Shown in pieces: positions 17,133 through 25,907 of a stretch of DNA of 39,907 nt. Each line of letters begins with the position of its first letter. Positions within the stretch are counted from its first letter, which is position 1. The notes below the pieces were generated by a model. It was given only the letters and a program-made list of their open reading frames with translations. It made no database searches and had not been told where the DNA came from. Position numbers and translations under genes: made by a program. The DNA lies in contig JADGBR010000033.1 in assembly GCA_015231405.1 (NCBI GenBank), positions 1-39,907 on the forward strand, written 5' to 3'. The DNA is from Candidatus Omnitrophota bacterium (GTDB lineage: Bacteria > Omnitrophota > Gorgyraeia > Tantalellales > Tantalellaceae).

Positions 17133-19162
17133 AATTTTACTTTTAAACCGGTATAGCAGGCATGCCCGAAATAATCATCCATCCCGCCGTTGGAATCCTC
17201 GGTGTATTTCGCCATATCATACCGTATCTCAAAGGTCATGTCTTTCATTATCTCCCGCTCAAGCGCGATAGCCATATCCTGTTTAAAATTATCAAGACCG
17301 AGCGGCATAGTTATGATAGCGAACTCAGGGCTACTATTAAAGTTCTCGGACTTGGAGAAAGAATATGTTCCCGTTATTTTCGTGATCTTATCGGGAGTAT
17401 ACCCGCATGAGGTAACCAGTGTAGCGTAGTTAGCGTTATATATGGGAAGCTTACGCGATCCTATATTATCGTGCGCCGGAGTTGTTGTCAACGCCTGCCT
17501 GTACTGATAGAAAGTCGACAAAAAAACCGCCTGATGCGGAGTGACCGTAACCCCTCCCGAATAATTATTCGCGAGAAAAGAGGTGTACTCGGTAGACTCG
17601 GAAGCGGGAGTATTTATCCCGTATCGCGTAGTGTCGAATCCATAACGCAGAGTACAGGTCAACAGCTTCCAGGGTTTCACATTGAGAAGCGCGAAAGGCT
17701 CGTATTTATCATATTTCAACAGGTTCATATAGCCCCTCTCTCCGCCTATAATATCCCCCGAAACTTCATGCCTTCCGAGATTAAAATCCTTGACCCCTCT
17801 CTTGAACTTACACGCAGTCGTAAAATTTACATCCTTCACAGGGTAGCACTTTGTCCCGGCCGTCCAGGCATAATCGTGGGTCGTTGCGTCCGTAGCCCTG
17901 GAAAAATCATTTGAAGCGGTCGTAGTGGAGTTCTGCGTGTTGTTCTCGTACCTTATCTCCCTATTCATCTCGCCTTCACCGTAGATAACGATATTGTCGA
18001 TGCCGTCATATTTGACGCCTAATGTCTCTGACAGCTTATATTCATTCATCCTATCGGTAATGTTGATGTACTGGTCGATCACCTCGTCCGGCGGAGATGT
18101 CGAATCCTGATTCAGGGTCGACTTACCCCTTTTGTGAACAAAATCCCATCTCACTCCCGCGTCCAAGGCTAAATGCTCGAACGGCGTGTATGTTATCTGG
18201 GGAAGAAAAGTTATCGTGTCCTGGTCCACCAAAGCTTTGTTCCTGGGATAATAGGACGTACTCTCGGGGTCGGTCAATGTCTGGAGAGTTCGGCCCCTAT
18301 TATGCGCGTAGAGGACCGCGGCGGAGGCGAACACTTGTTCGTTCAAGTCCTTTGAAGCGCGGAATACCGCATTGTACGCGTACGCGTCCATGTCCTCGAA
18401 TTTTTTCCTTATCCCCGTGATCGCTCCGGTCCTTAGGTCAAGGTCCCGTTCATAGTCTTTGGCGTTCACGATCGTCGTCCTTTCGAACTGCTGATCAAGA
18501 GACAAGTCTATCCCTTCAACCTTCTGGTCGATCCCGACAGCGAACCTGTCGGTTATCTCGTCGATCTCGATGAATGTCGGCAAAATGAACCTCGGCCTTC
18601 CGTCGGTGACTTCAGCCCAGCTTATAAGCGACTTCGCGCCTTTCCTGTATTTGCGTTCATATGTTCCTGAGACCTTTGTATCCTCCACCTCCGAGAATAC
18701 GGCCTCGCACTTCATGTTCCCTATTTTTAAGCTGAGGTCCCTGGCTGTTTCGAACTCCAGCCCCCGGATGGAATCCGTCGGAGCGAATATCGAAGAATAC
18801 CCGCCCGTACCGTCGTAATACTTATTCAACTGCTGGAACTCAAAAGTAAAATTCCCGACGCCTTCTTTTTTGAAATCCATATCGACAAAATAGTCGTCGT
18901 TACCAGCGAGAGCGCGGCCGTCGATCACGACGGAATCTCCCAGAGTGTCCTCGTAGATATAGTTGTAATCCTCCATGCCTCCGGTGAAGCCTGTTTTGAT
19001 CCAGTGGTCTTCCGCGTATTTTTCGCGGTCGCCGGATACCCCTATGTATCGGTTAGAGACAGTACTCGTCCCGGTCGCCGACCCTGCCGCTTCGGCAAAA
19101 GGGCCGCCGGATAAAAACGCGAGAAGAACGTTCAGGATTACGATAGAGGCAGTTCTTTTCAT
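17129..19162 (-). CDS. MtrB/PioB-like outer-membrane beta-barrel protein
   Basis: This 677-residue protein has a signal peptide (~1-25) and a long series of alternating, aromatic-rich beta-strands. It ends in KVKF, the terminal-Phe signature of outer-membrane barrels. The size and the immediate upstream multiheme cytochrome (gap of 11 bases) match porin-cytochrome conduits of the MtrAB/PioAB type, in which the barrel sheathes the heme wire. Family assignment rests on context and strand pattern. I do not see the N-terminal CXXC motif reported for some MtrB proteins. AGGAGGG upstream supports the ATG. If the assignment is right, the cell exchanges electrons with outside partners. Confidence 0.7.
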   Translation of the reverse strand: MKRTASIVILNVLLAFLSGGPFAEAAGSATGTSTVSNRYIGVSGDREKYAEDHWIKTGFTGGMEDYNYIYEDTLGDSVVIDGRALAGNDDYFVDMDFKKEGVGNFTFEFQQLNKYYDGTGGYSSIFAPTDSIRGLEFETARDLSLKIGNMKCEAVFSEVEDTKVSGTYERKYRKGAKSLISWAEVTDGRPRFILPTFIEIDEITDRFAVGIDQKVEGIDLSLDQQFERTTIVNAKDYERDLDLRTGAITGIRKKFEDMDAYAYNAVFRASKDLNEQVFASAAVLYAHNRGRTLQTLTDPESTSYYPRNKALVDQDTITFLPQITYTPFEHLALDAGVRWDFVHKRGKSTLNQDSTSPPDEVIDQYINITDRMNEYKLSETLGVKYDGIDNIVIYGEGEMNREIRYENNTQNSTTTASNDFSRATDATTHDYAWTAGTKCYPVKDVNFTTACKFKRGVKDFNLGRHEVSGDIIGGERGYMNLLKYDKYEPFALLNVKPWKLLTCTLRYGFDTTRYGINTPASESTEYTSFLANNYSGGVTVTPHQAVFLSTFYQYRQALTTTPAHDNIGSRKLPIYNANYATLVTSCGYTPDKITKITGTYSFSKSENFNSSPEFAIITMPLGLDNFKQDMAIALEREIMKDMTFEIRYDMAKYTEDSNGGMDDYFGHACYTGLKVKF

Positions 19163-19173
19163 TTCTAACCCTC

Positions 19174-19959
19174 CTAGACCCTAAGATGGTCGTTATAATT
19201 TGAGCCATGGACCGCAGTATGACAACCGTTCGTAAAGCACGGCATTTCCTGAAAACGGGTGGCGCTGTGAGCGTTATTGCCTATACCGCCGGACGGAGTA
19301 AAATTCGTCTGGAAATGGCACTTTAGGCACAGAGAAGTATCCCTCTCTTTGACCATCTTGTCGTTTATGGAACCGTGTACGTTATGACAGGTCGAACAGC
19401 CTTCCCTCATCGCTTCGTGCTCGTAAACAAAGGGCCCGGCCTTGTCCTTATGGCAGTTGAAGCAAAGCTCGTTCTTGCCGCGCACGGACTTTCGTGTCCC
19501 GGGTTTAATACCGTACTCGCCGTGTGGATCGTGACAATCGGTGCAGGTCATTCTCCCTTCGGGAACAGGATGGTGGTACTGTAAATTAAACTCTGCTTTT
19601 TTATCCAAATGGCATTTGTAGCAGGCCTCGGGATCCTTACCCGGATTTATTATGGTCTTCATTTTCCCGGCTTTACCCTCCGCTTCGGCATGGATACTCC
19701 CGGGCCCGTGGCAGGTTTCGCAAGCCTGTCCTTCCTTATTCTTGGAGGGAACAAATATGCGGCCGTGTTCCGATCTATTGAACTCTTTGGCTTCCTTCTC
19801 ATGGCACATCGCGCATGTATCAATACCGGCGTATTCGGCAGCGTTCGGCTGGTCCTCTCCGTCTGACTTTATCTCTTCTTTATCGGCAGCCCGAGCGCCT
19901 GAAACCGCGAAGAACATCGCTAAGCAAAAAACGATACCCCACAACTTCCAGTTTTTCAT
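19174..19959 (-). CDS. Octaheme MtrA/DmsE-like periplasmic cytochrome
   Basis: A signal peptide (~1-24) is followed by seven CXXCH motifs (C49, C80, C113, C139, C166, C188, C211) and one CX4CH motif (CFTNGCH at C241), giving eight likely hemes in 261 residues. Heme-distal histidines and the order of motifs resemble the DmsE/MtrA family, which normally carries ten hemes. The final wide motif is unusual and would need system II to tolerate it. The gene directly precedes the barrel gene and directly follows ahbB. Role by context: heme wire inserted in the barrel, passing electrons across the outer membrane. Confidence 0.83.
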   Translation of the reverse strand: MKNWKLWGIVFCLAMFFAVSGARAADKEEIKSDGEDQPNAAEYAGIDTCAMCHEKEAKEFNRSEHGRIFVPSKNKEGQACETCHGPGSIHAEAEGKAGKMKTIINPGKDPEACYKCHLDKKAEFNLQYHHPVPEGRMTCTDCHDPHGEYGIKPGTRKSVRGKNELCFNCHKDKAGPFVYEHEAMREGCSTCHNVHGSINDKMVKERDTSLCLKCHFQTNFTPSGGIGNNAHSATRFQEMPCFTNGCHTAVHGSNYNDHLRV

Positions 19960-19971
19960 GCTTCCCCTTCC

Positions 19972-20460
19972 CTATTTAGAATTCACTTTTACGGTAAAAT
20001 AATTTGCGCCTGTCTTCTTTTCTTCCCTAGTCGAAAATAATATACTATACTGAACAACATGTCCAATTTTATTTGCTATTTTTTTCACAATATTAATGCA
20101 CCCGAACTTAGACCGTCCGTGCACCATGCAGTACAAATTAAAGTTCCAGTCGTCTTTTATTTCCCGTTCATAACAATGGCTGACCTCGTCAAAAGACGCC
20201 ATTATTCCTGCGGCTCTTTCTACCATCTTTTCGGGGATATCCCATACCACCATGGCGTTATGGGTGAATCCCAGTTTTCTATGATTAAGCACCGCGGTGA
20301 ACTTCCGCATTAGCCCGGTCTTTTTGTATGACCTGATCCGCTTAAGAAGTACCGCCTCATCCACCCCGATAGCCTCCGCCATCTCACGGAACGGTTCCGC
20401 GGCAAGGGGAATGTCCTTTGAGATAACGGAGATTATGGATTTATCAAGTTTTGATAACAT
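19972..20460 (-). CDS. ahbB: Siroheme decarboxylase subunit AhbB
   Basis: This Lrp/AsnC-fold protein has an N-terminal winged helix (~5-60) and a C-terminal RAM-like domain. VLNHRKLGFTHNAMVVW and VSHCYER match AhbB, the partner of AhbA in removing two acetate carboxyls from siroheme to give 12,18-didecarboxysiroheme. The longest frame begins at TTG 20469. I prefer ATG 20460, three codons later, because it gives the usual N-terminus (LSKLDKSI). Neither start has a clear ribosome binding site. It is the last of the Ahb genes and is followed 12 bases later by the 8-heme cytochrome. Confidence 0.9.
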   Translation of the reverse strand: MLSKLDKSIISVISKDIPLAAEPFREMAEAIGVDEAVLLKRIRSYKKTGLMRKFTAVLNHRKLGFTHNAMVVWDIPEKMVERAAGIMASFDEVSHCYEREIKDDWNFNLYCMVHGRSKFGCINIVKKIANKIGHVVQYSILFSTREEKKTGANYFTVKVNSK

Positions 20461-20479
20461 AATATTCAAAATAAAAACC

Positions 20480-20593
20480 GTAGGGGCGGCCCTTGTAGCC
20501 GCCCTAAACGGGTCTCAATTTCCGTTTTTCGCCCATCTCGTATTATATATATACAGGCATAGTGGACAGGGCGTCCATAAAGGCCGCCCCTAC
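20480..20593. repeat. Inverted-repeat element between ahbA and ahbB
   Basis: GTAGGGGCGGCC at 20480-20491 is matched by GGCCGCCCCTAC at 20582-20593. Inside the left end, GGGGCGGC...GCCGCCC forms a further small hairpin. About 115 bases with terminal inverted repeats and no open frame suggest a MITE- or REP-type insertion inside the operon. Confidence 0.75.
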
Positions 20594-20594
20594 G

Positions 20595-21071
20595 TCATAG
20601 CGTGAATTTTACCTTGATCTTGAACGTTTTTATTGCGGGGAATTCGGACAATTTCTCGATCCCCTTTACCCGCCCGATCTCGCGGAGCACCCGGTCTATA
20701 CGCTTCCTGTTTCTGGCCACCAGAGTGAACCAGAGATTATACACGCTCTCTCTTCTGTAATTATGTGTGACTTCGGGATACGAATTGATCTTTTTAATGA
20801 CGCTTGTCATCCATTTGGGCGAGGCTTTTACGCCCACAAGGGTAGAAGTGAAATCTATCTTTCGCGGCGAGAAAGTAGCGCTTATCCTCCTTATGATCCC
20901 CTTTTGTTTTAAAAGGGCCAGCCGCTTAAGAAGAGCCTCTTCCTTTATCTTCAATTCCCGCGCGATAATTTCCCACGGCTTTTTCCCGAAAGGGATATCC
21001 TCCCCGAGCCGGTTAAGGATACGCTTGTCAAGAGCGCTTAATTTATGCTTTGCCTTTGATCCTGGGTTCAT
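20595..21071 (-). CDS. ahbA: Siroheme decarboxylase subunit AhbA
   Basis: This 158-residue Lrp/AsnC-like protein carries the AhbA hallmarks GIIRRISATFSPRKI, VTHNYRRE and YNLWFTLVA. It partners AhbB in siroheme decarboxylation. Its start lies inside the end of ahbD (29-base overlap), so translation is probably coupled. The repeat element at 20480-20593 separates it from ahbB. Confidence 0.92.
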   Translation of the reverse strand: MNPGSKAKHKLSALDKRILNRLGEDIPFGKKPWEIIARELKIKEEALLKRLALLKQKGIIRRISATFSPRKIDFTSTLVGVKASPKWMTSVIKKINSYPEVTHNYRRESVYNLWFTLVARNRKRIDRVLREIGRVKGIEKLSEFPAIKTFKIKVKFTL

Positions 21072-22083
21072 AGCCGCAATATGGTTCCTCTCCTAGATAA
21101 TCGCCGTATTTGGCGTAGGCCCGCGCGCGGCAGCCGCCGCATACTTCCTTGAATTCGCAAATACCGCATTTCCCATGATACTTATCGAAGTCTCGTATGT
21201 TATTAAATACCTCCGATCCAAGCCATATATCCTTGAAAGCCTTTTCCCTGATATTGCCGCATTTAAGCTCGAGGTACCCGCAAGGCTGGACTTCGCCCAC
21301 ATGCGAGACGAAACAAAAACCCGTGCCGCCCATACAGCCCCTGCCTTTCAAAGATGCCGCGCTCTGGGCATGGTCATTAAGGAGTATGCGGTTGAAATGC
21401 GGGGCGCATGTTACCTTAATATCCATGATCGCCTCTTTCTTTTTACGCGAAAGATATTTGAGCGTTTCCTCGTACTCTTCCGGGGTCAGTTCGTCCTTTT
21501 CCATTTCTTTCCCGCGGCCGGTCGGGACCAGTAGAAAAATATGATGTGCTTTCGCTCCGAGTTCTTTCGCCAGGTCCATTATCGCGGGAAGCGTGCCGAT
21601 ATTCCTTTTTGTGACTGTCGTATTCACCTGGAACTCGAGACCCTGTTCTTTTGCCTTTGTTATCCCTCGTATCGCCCCGTTAAAGGCTCCCGGGACCTGT
21701 CTGAGATCGTCATGAGTGGCCGCGTCAGGGCCGTCGAGGCTCACGGATATCCTTTTAATGCCGGACTCTATGATCTTTTTTATATTGTCCTCGTCCAGCA
21801 AAGTGCCGTTTGGCGCCATCACCATTATAAGGCCCTTCTTTTTGCCGTAGGCTATTATCTCGAAAAGGTCCTTTCGCATGAGAGGCTCTCCGCCCGTCAG
21901 GATCATGACCGGCTTCGCGAAAGAAATGACTTCATCGATGAACCTGAAACATTCCTCTGTAGTGAGCTCATTAAGATACGGCCCGTGCCCGCTCGATGCG
22001 CGGCAATGACTGCAGGCGAGATTGCAGCTTCTCGTCAACTCCCACGCTATAAGCTTAAGGTCTACTTTCTGCTTTTCAGCCAT
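21043..22083 (-). CDS. ahbD: Radical SAM heme synthase AhbD (Fe-coproporphyrin III decarboxylase)
   Basis: This 346-residue radical SAM enzyme has the CX3CX2C cluster at C20, C24 and C27 and a C-terminal Cys-rich region for a second cluster (RGCMGGTGFCF, VQPCGYL, CGICEFKEVCGGC). These match AhbD, which oxidatively decarboxylates two propionates of Fe-coproporphyrin III to vinyl groups, giving heme b without oxygen. It overlaps hemB by 22 bases and ahbA by 29. The C-terminal motifs separate it clearly from its paralogue AhbC at 23226-24392. Confidence 0.93.
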   Translation of the reverse strand: MAEKQKVDLKLIAWELTRSCNLACSHCRASSGHGPYLNELTTEECFRFIDEVISFAKPVMILTGGEPLMRKDLFEIIAYGKKKGLIMVMAPNGTLLDEDNIKKIIESGIKRISVSLDGPDAATHDDLRQVPGAFNGAIRGITKAKEQGLEFQVNTTVTKRNIGTLPAIMDLAKELGAKAHHIFLLVPTGRGKEMEKDELTPEEYEETLKYLSRKKKEAIMDIKVTCAPHFNRILLNDHAQSAASLKGRGCMGGTGFCFVSHVGEVQPCGYLELKCGNIREKAFKDIWLGSEVFNNIRDFDKYHGKCGICEFKEVCGGCRARAYAKYGDYLGEEPYCGYEPRIKGKA

Positions 22084-23057
22084 TTCGCCGCCTCGAGGGC
22101 GTAGTAGGTTATGATAAGGTCCGCTCCGGCCCGCTTGAACCCGTTAAGGAGTTCAAGGACCACGCCTCTTTCATCAATATACCCGGCGAGCGCCGCGGTC
22201 TTGATCATGGAATATTCGCCGCTCACGGAATAGCACGCGAGCGGGAACTCGAGCTCTTTTTTGATCCCATAGATGATATCTTCGTACCCCATGGCGGGCT
22301 TCACCATGACCATATCGGCGCCTTCCCCGATATCGAGCCTGGCCTCGGCTATCGCCTCTTTGGAATTATGGTAGTCCATCTGATATGTTTTCCTGTCGCC
22401 GAATTTCGGGGGAGACTCCGCCGCGTCCCTGAAAGGGCCGTAAAGGCTTGAGGCGTATTTCACGGAATACGCCATGATCCCTGTTCGCGGAAATCCGTTT
22501 GCCCGAAGCGCCTCTTTGATCGTTTTCACCTGGCCGTCCATCATCGCGCTGGGCGCGGCCATATCGGCGCCGGCCCTGGCGTATGAAACGGCTATCTTAG
22601 CCAACGCCTTTATTGTCCTATCGTTATCGACGTCGTACCCGCCCCGGACCTTTTTAAGTATCCCGCAATGACCATGCGAAGTATATTCACACATGCAGAC
22701 ATCCGCGATCACCGTAAGTTCCGGCGCTTCTTTTTTGATCGCGCGGATCGCTTTCTGTACTATCCCGTCTTCGGCGCCGGAGGCTGAACCCTCTTCGTCC
22801 TTATGCTTAGGGATACCGAAAAGTATGACCGCCGGAACGCCCGAACGATAGACCCGCTTAGCCTCCCTGACAATTTCGCCGAGCGGAGTCTGGAATATCC
22901 CCGGCATGGACCTGATCTCTTTCTTGCGGGATATGCCCTCTTTGACGAAAATGGGCATAACAAGTTCACCGGCTGTGATCTCAGGGGTCTCACGGTTCCT
23001 CATACGGGCCGCGTGGTCCTTTCTTCTATCCCTCATCCTTGTTTCGGGAAATGACAT
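22062..23057 (-). CDS. hemB: Porphobilinogen synthase (5-aminolevulinate dehydratase)
   Basis: This 331-residue enzyme condenses two 5-aminolevulinate molecules into porphobilinogen. The two Schiff-base lysines are K200 (MAYSVKYAS) and K253 (VMVKPA). C121, C123 and C131 in DVCMCEYTSHGHCG form a zinc site, so this is the Zn-dependent type. N-terminus and length match the family, and AAAGG precedes the ATG. A repeat element fills the gap between it and ahbC. Confidence 0.97.
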   Translation of the reverse strand: MSFPETRMRDRRKDHAARMRNRETPEITAGELVMPIFVKEGISRKKEIRSMPGIFQTPLGEIVREAKRVYRSGVPAVILFGIPKHKDEEGSASGAEDGIVQKAIRAIKKEAPELTVIADVCMCEYTSHGHCGILKKVRGGYDVDNDRTIKALAKIAVSYARAGADMAAPSAMMDGQVKTIKEALRANGFPRTGIMAYSVKYASSLYGPFRDAAESPPKFGDRKTYQMDYHNSKEAIAEARLDIGEGADMVMVKPAMGYEDIIYGIKKELEFPLACYSVSGEYSMIKTAALAGYIDERGVVLELLNGFKRAGADLIITYYALEAAKWLKSRK

Positions 23058-23100
23058 GTTTTGCCTTTTGGTAGCGTAAGGATACGCATATTAGTTTAGT

Positions 23101-23205
23101 CCGTCATTGCGAGGAGTGAGCGACAAAGGAGCGAACGACGAAGCAATCCCTATGATCTATTATTACAGAGATTGCTTCGGGCACTTCGTGCCCTCGCAAT
23201 GACGG
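23101..23205. repeat. GTCATTGCGAGG-type palindromic repeat between ahbC and hemB
   Basis: CCGTCATTGCGAGG at the left end is the inverse of CCTCGCAATGACGG at the right end. The internal GAAGCAATC and GATTGCTTC are a second inverted pair. The ~105-base unit is closely related to the one at 28021-28122. It has no open frame and is REP/MITE-like. Confidence 0.85.
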
Positions 23206-23225
23206 CCAATTTTGAATTTTCCAAA

Positions 23226-24392
23226 TCATTCCTCCCTCACCGTCATTATCTCTTCCTCCGTCAGATAACACGCCGGATCTTCCTGCCAGACGTCGGAATA
23301 CACGGCTTCGGCCCTGACGCGGAAATTGCCGCCGCATATATCCTGGAAATGGCAGCGTTCGCATTTGCCTTTTAAAAGGGGGAGTCTATTCCTGAGGCCT
23401 TTCATGAGCGGGTCCTTCTCATCCATCCAGATCTCGCTGAATTTCCGCTCTTTGACATTGCCGAACGAGTAATGCCCCCAGAACTGGTCAGCATGCACAA
23501 ATCCCAGATTGTCTACATCCGCTATCCCTATTCCCGATCTATTTCCGCCGTTAATTTTTAAAAGTTTCAGGACTTCGTCGGCCTTTGAGCCGCTTTCCTT
23601 CTTCAGTGAGAGATAAAGGTATACCCCGTCCGCGTGGTTGTCTACGGTAAGGATCTCCGTATCCGGATCTCTTTTCGCGAGGCTCCTGGTCCGGTCAAAA
23701 ATAATATCCATTGTCGAGCGAGCTTCCTCGTTCGAGAGATCGTCTTTTACCATAGCGCTCGCCCTCCCGGAATACACAAGATGATAAAAGCAGGCTCGCT
23801 TTATCCCTTCCGTCTCCAGGAGATCGAATATCCCAGGGATATCCCGAAAATTGTGTTTATTTATCGTAAAGCGTAGGCCCGCGCGAACACCTTCCTTGTG
23901 GCAGTTCCTTATACCTTTCAGGGTCTCGTTGAACGCGCCCTTCGATCTGCGGAACTCGTCGTTAACTTTTTCAAGCCCGTCCAGGCTTATACCCACATAG
24001 GAGAACCTCGTATCCCTGATGTTCTTCGCCGCTTCTTTAGTTATCAAAGTGCCGTTAGACGAGATGACCGTCCGGAGGCCTTTCGACATAGCGTATTTGC
24101 CGAGGGTGTAAAGGTCGCCGCGCATGAACGGCTCTCCGCCGGAAAAGAGAAGGACCGGCGCTCCGAAAGCCGCCAGATCGTCGATAAGCCGGACGGCGTC
24201 TTCCGTCGTGAGCTCGCCCTTCTCTTTCTTCGGGGTAGCGTCGATATAACAATGCGCGCAGCGGAGGTTACAGCTCCTGGTCGAGTTCCAAACGACTATC
24301 GGGCGGTTCGTGTCGGCGGGTTTCCCTTTCAGATAACGGATCTCGTCGTAATGGCCTTTATTCGACGAGAGGAGTCTCGTACAGTTTATCAT
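23226..24392 (-). CDS. ahbC: Radical SAM 12,18-didecarboxysiroheme deacetylase AhbC
   Basis: This 388-residue radical SAM protein has its CX3CX2C cluster at C41, C45 and C48, after PIVVWNSTRS. Phrases characteristic of AhbC are present: VLLFSGGEPFMRGDL, ACFYHLVYSGRA, TVDNHADGVYLY, and the C-terminal CERCHFQDICGG...DPACYL region for an auxiliary cluster. It removes the two acetate side chains of didecarboxysiroheme to give Fe-coproporphyrin III. AGAGGA lies eight bases before the ATG, and the gene starts 12 bases after cobA-hemD ends. Confidence 0.94.
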   Translation of the reverse strand: MINCTRLLSSNKGHYDEIRYLKGKPADTNRPIVVWNSTRSCNLRCAHCYIDATPKKEKGELTTEDAVRLIDDLAAFGAPVLLFSGGEPFMRGDLYTLGKYAMSKGLRTVISSNGTLITKEAAKNIRDTRFSYVGISLDGLEKVNDEFRRSKGAFNETLKGIRNCHKEGVRAGLRFTINKHNFRDIPGIFDLLETEGIKRACFYHLVYSGRASAMVKDDLSNEEARSTMDIIFDRTRSLAKRDPDTEILTVDNHADGVYLYLSLKKESGSKADEVLKLLKINGGNRSGIGIADVDNLGFVHADQFWGHYSFGNVKERKFSEIWMDEKDPLMKGLRNRLPLLKGKCERCHFQDICGGNFRVRAEAVYSDVWQEDPACYLTEEEIMTVREE

Positions 24393-24404
24393 TATTATTT
24401 TCCT

Positions 24405-25907
24405 CTATTTACAGCTGTTTATAGCGTCCACCAGCCCGTCTATCGTATAGGTTTTAGCCTCGACATGAGGCTTGAGACCCGCTCTTTTGAGCGCGCCTGA
24501 CGTGACGGGCCCTATCGAAGCGAACTTAACCCCGTTAAGCGCGCGTTTATAATTTTTACCCAATAACGCCAGAAAATTCACGACGGTTGAGGAACTGGTA
24601 AATGTTACCATGTCGACCCCGCCGTCCAAAGCCTTTTCAATGAGTTCCTTCGACCCTTTGGGGATGACCGTGTCATACAGGTCGATCATCTCCACTTCGA
24701 ACCCCGCTCGTTTCAATCCGAGAGGGAGGACACAACGGGCTATAGCCGATGAGAGTACGAGGGCCCTTAAGCCTACGCCGCATTTTTTTCCGAAGTGTTT
24801 CACTATCTCTTCTGCGACAAAACTCGGCGGTATATAGTCCGGCCTTATGCCGATCGCCCTTAAAGCCGCGCCCGTCTCCGTGCCGATGGCGCATACTTTT
24901 CCCCGTCCGAATATCCGCGAGTCCTTACCGTTACGGGCAAGGAATTTCCGGAATTCGTTCACTCCGTTACAGCTCGTAAAAAACACCCAATCATACGCTG
25001 TTCCCGAGAACGCTCGCCGGAGCTTAGCATCGGCTTTTATGGGTACGATCTCTATCGTAGGAACTTCGATCACATCCGCGCCCATCCCGGAGAGCTTTGA
25101 CGAAAGGACGCTCGCCTGTTCCCTTGTCCGGGTCACGACCACCTTTTTCGCGAAAAGAGGCTTGGTCTCGAACCAGGTAAGGGCGTTCCTCAATCTGACC
25201 GTTTCGCCAACGACGATTATGGCCGGCGCGGATATCTTCTTTTCGCGCCCCTTCCGGGCTATATTCTTTAAAGTGCCGGTCACGGTCCTCTGCTTCGCGG
25301 TCGTACCCTCCTGTATCAAAGCGACCGGGGTATTCCCGGGCTTGCCGCAGGCGACCAGCTTTTCCGTTATGGCCTCGAGGTTGCCTATCCCCATCAGGAA
25401 CACCATCGTCCCCAGGCCTTTCACAAGCGCCTCCCAATCTATAGACGAAGCTCCTTTAGTCGGATCCTCATGGCCTGTTATAAAACCTACCGAAGACGTC
25501 ATCGACCTCTCTGTGAGCGGTATCCCCGCGTAGGCGGGCACAGCTATCGCGCTCGTTACACCCGGAACGATCTCGAAATCTATCTTATTCTTCCCGAGAA
25601 AAGCTGCTTCTTCGGCGCCCCTTCCGAAAATGAACGGGTCCCCGCCTTTCAGACGGACCACTATATGGTTCTTCCGGGCTTTCCTGACAAGAAGCCGGTT
25701 GATATTATCCTGCGTCATCGTATGCGCGCCGGCTTTTTTACCGACATATACGAGCTCGCACCCTTCCTTCACGCATTTGAAGAACACCGGATTGGCGAGA
25801 TGATCGTATACGATACAATCGGCTTTTTTTATGAGTTCATATCCCTTGACGGTGACTAGATCAACGTCGCCTGGCCCGGCGCCCACTAAATATACTGTCG
25901 GTCTCAT
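24405..25907 (-). CDS. cobA-hemD: Uroporphyrinogen-III C-methyltransferase / uroporphyrinogen-III synthase fusion
   Basis: Residues ~1-245 are an SAM-dependent tetrapyrrole methyltransferase (LVGAGPGDVDLVTVKG, VVRLKGGDPFIFGRG) that makes precorrin-2. Residues ~250-500 are a HemD domain (VVVTRTREQA, VFFTSCNGV, AIGTETG, VTFTSSSTV) that cyclises hydroxymethylbilane to uroporphyrinogen III. The fusion channels the branch point straight into siroheme. It overlaps hemC by four bases (ATGA). Confidence 0.95.
   Translation of the reverse strand: MRPTVYLVGAGPGDVDLVTVKGYELIKKADCIVYDHLANPVFFKCVKEGCELVYVGKKAGAHTMTQDNINRLLVRKARKNHIVVRLKGGDPFIFGRGAEEAAFLGKNKIDFEIVPGVTSAIAVPAYAGIPLTERSMTSSVGFITGHEDPTKGASSIDWEALVKGLGTMVFLMGIGNLEAITEKLVACGKPGNTPVALIQEGTTAKQRTVTGTLKNIARKGREKKISAPAIIVVGETVRLRNALTWFETKPLFAKKVVVTRTREQASVLSSKLSGMGADVIEVPTIEIVPIKADAKLRRAFSGTAYDWVFFTSCNGVNEFRKFLARNGKDSRIFGRGKVCAIGTETGAALRAIGIRPDYIPPSFVAEEIVKHFGKKCGVGLRALVLSSAIARCVLPLGLKRAGFEVEMIDLYDTVIPKGSKELIEKALDGGVDMVTFTSSSTVVNFLALLGKNYKRALNGVKFASIGPVTSGALKRAGLKPHVEAKTYTIDGLVDAINSCK

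Noticed and set aside
24055-24252. Small frames antisense to ahbC and hem genes
   Set aside because: They are shadows of strongly conserved genes and have no ribosome binding sites or motifs.
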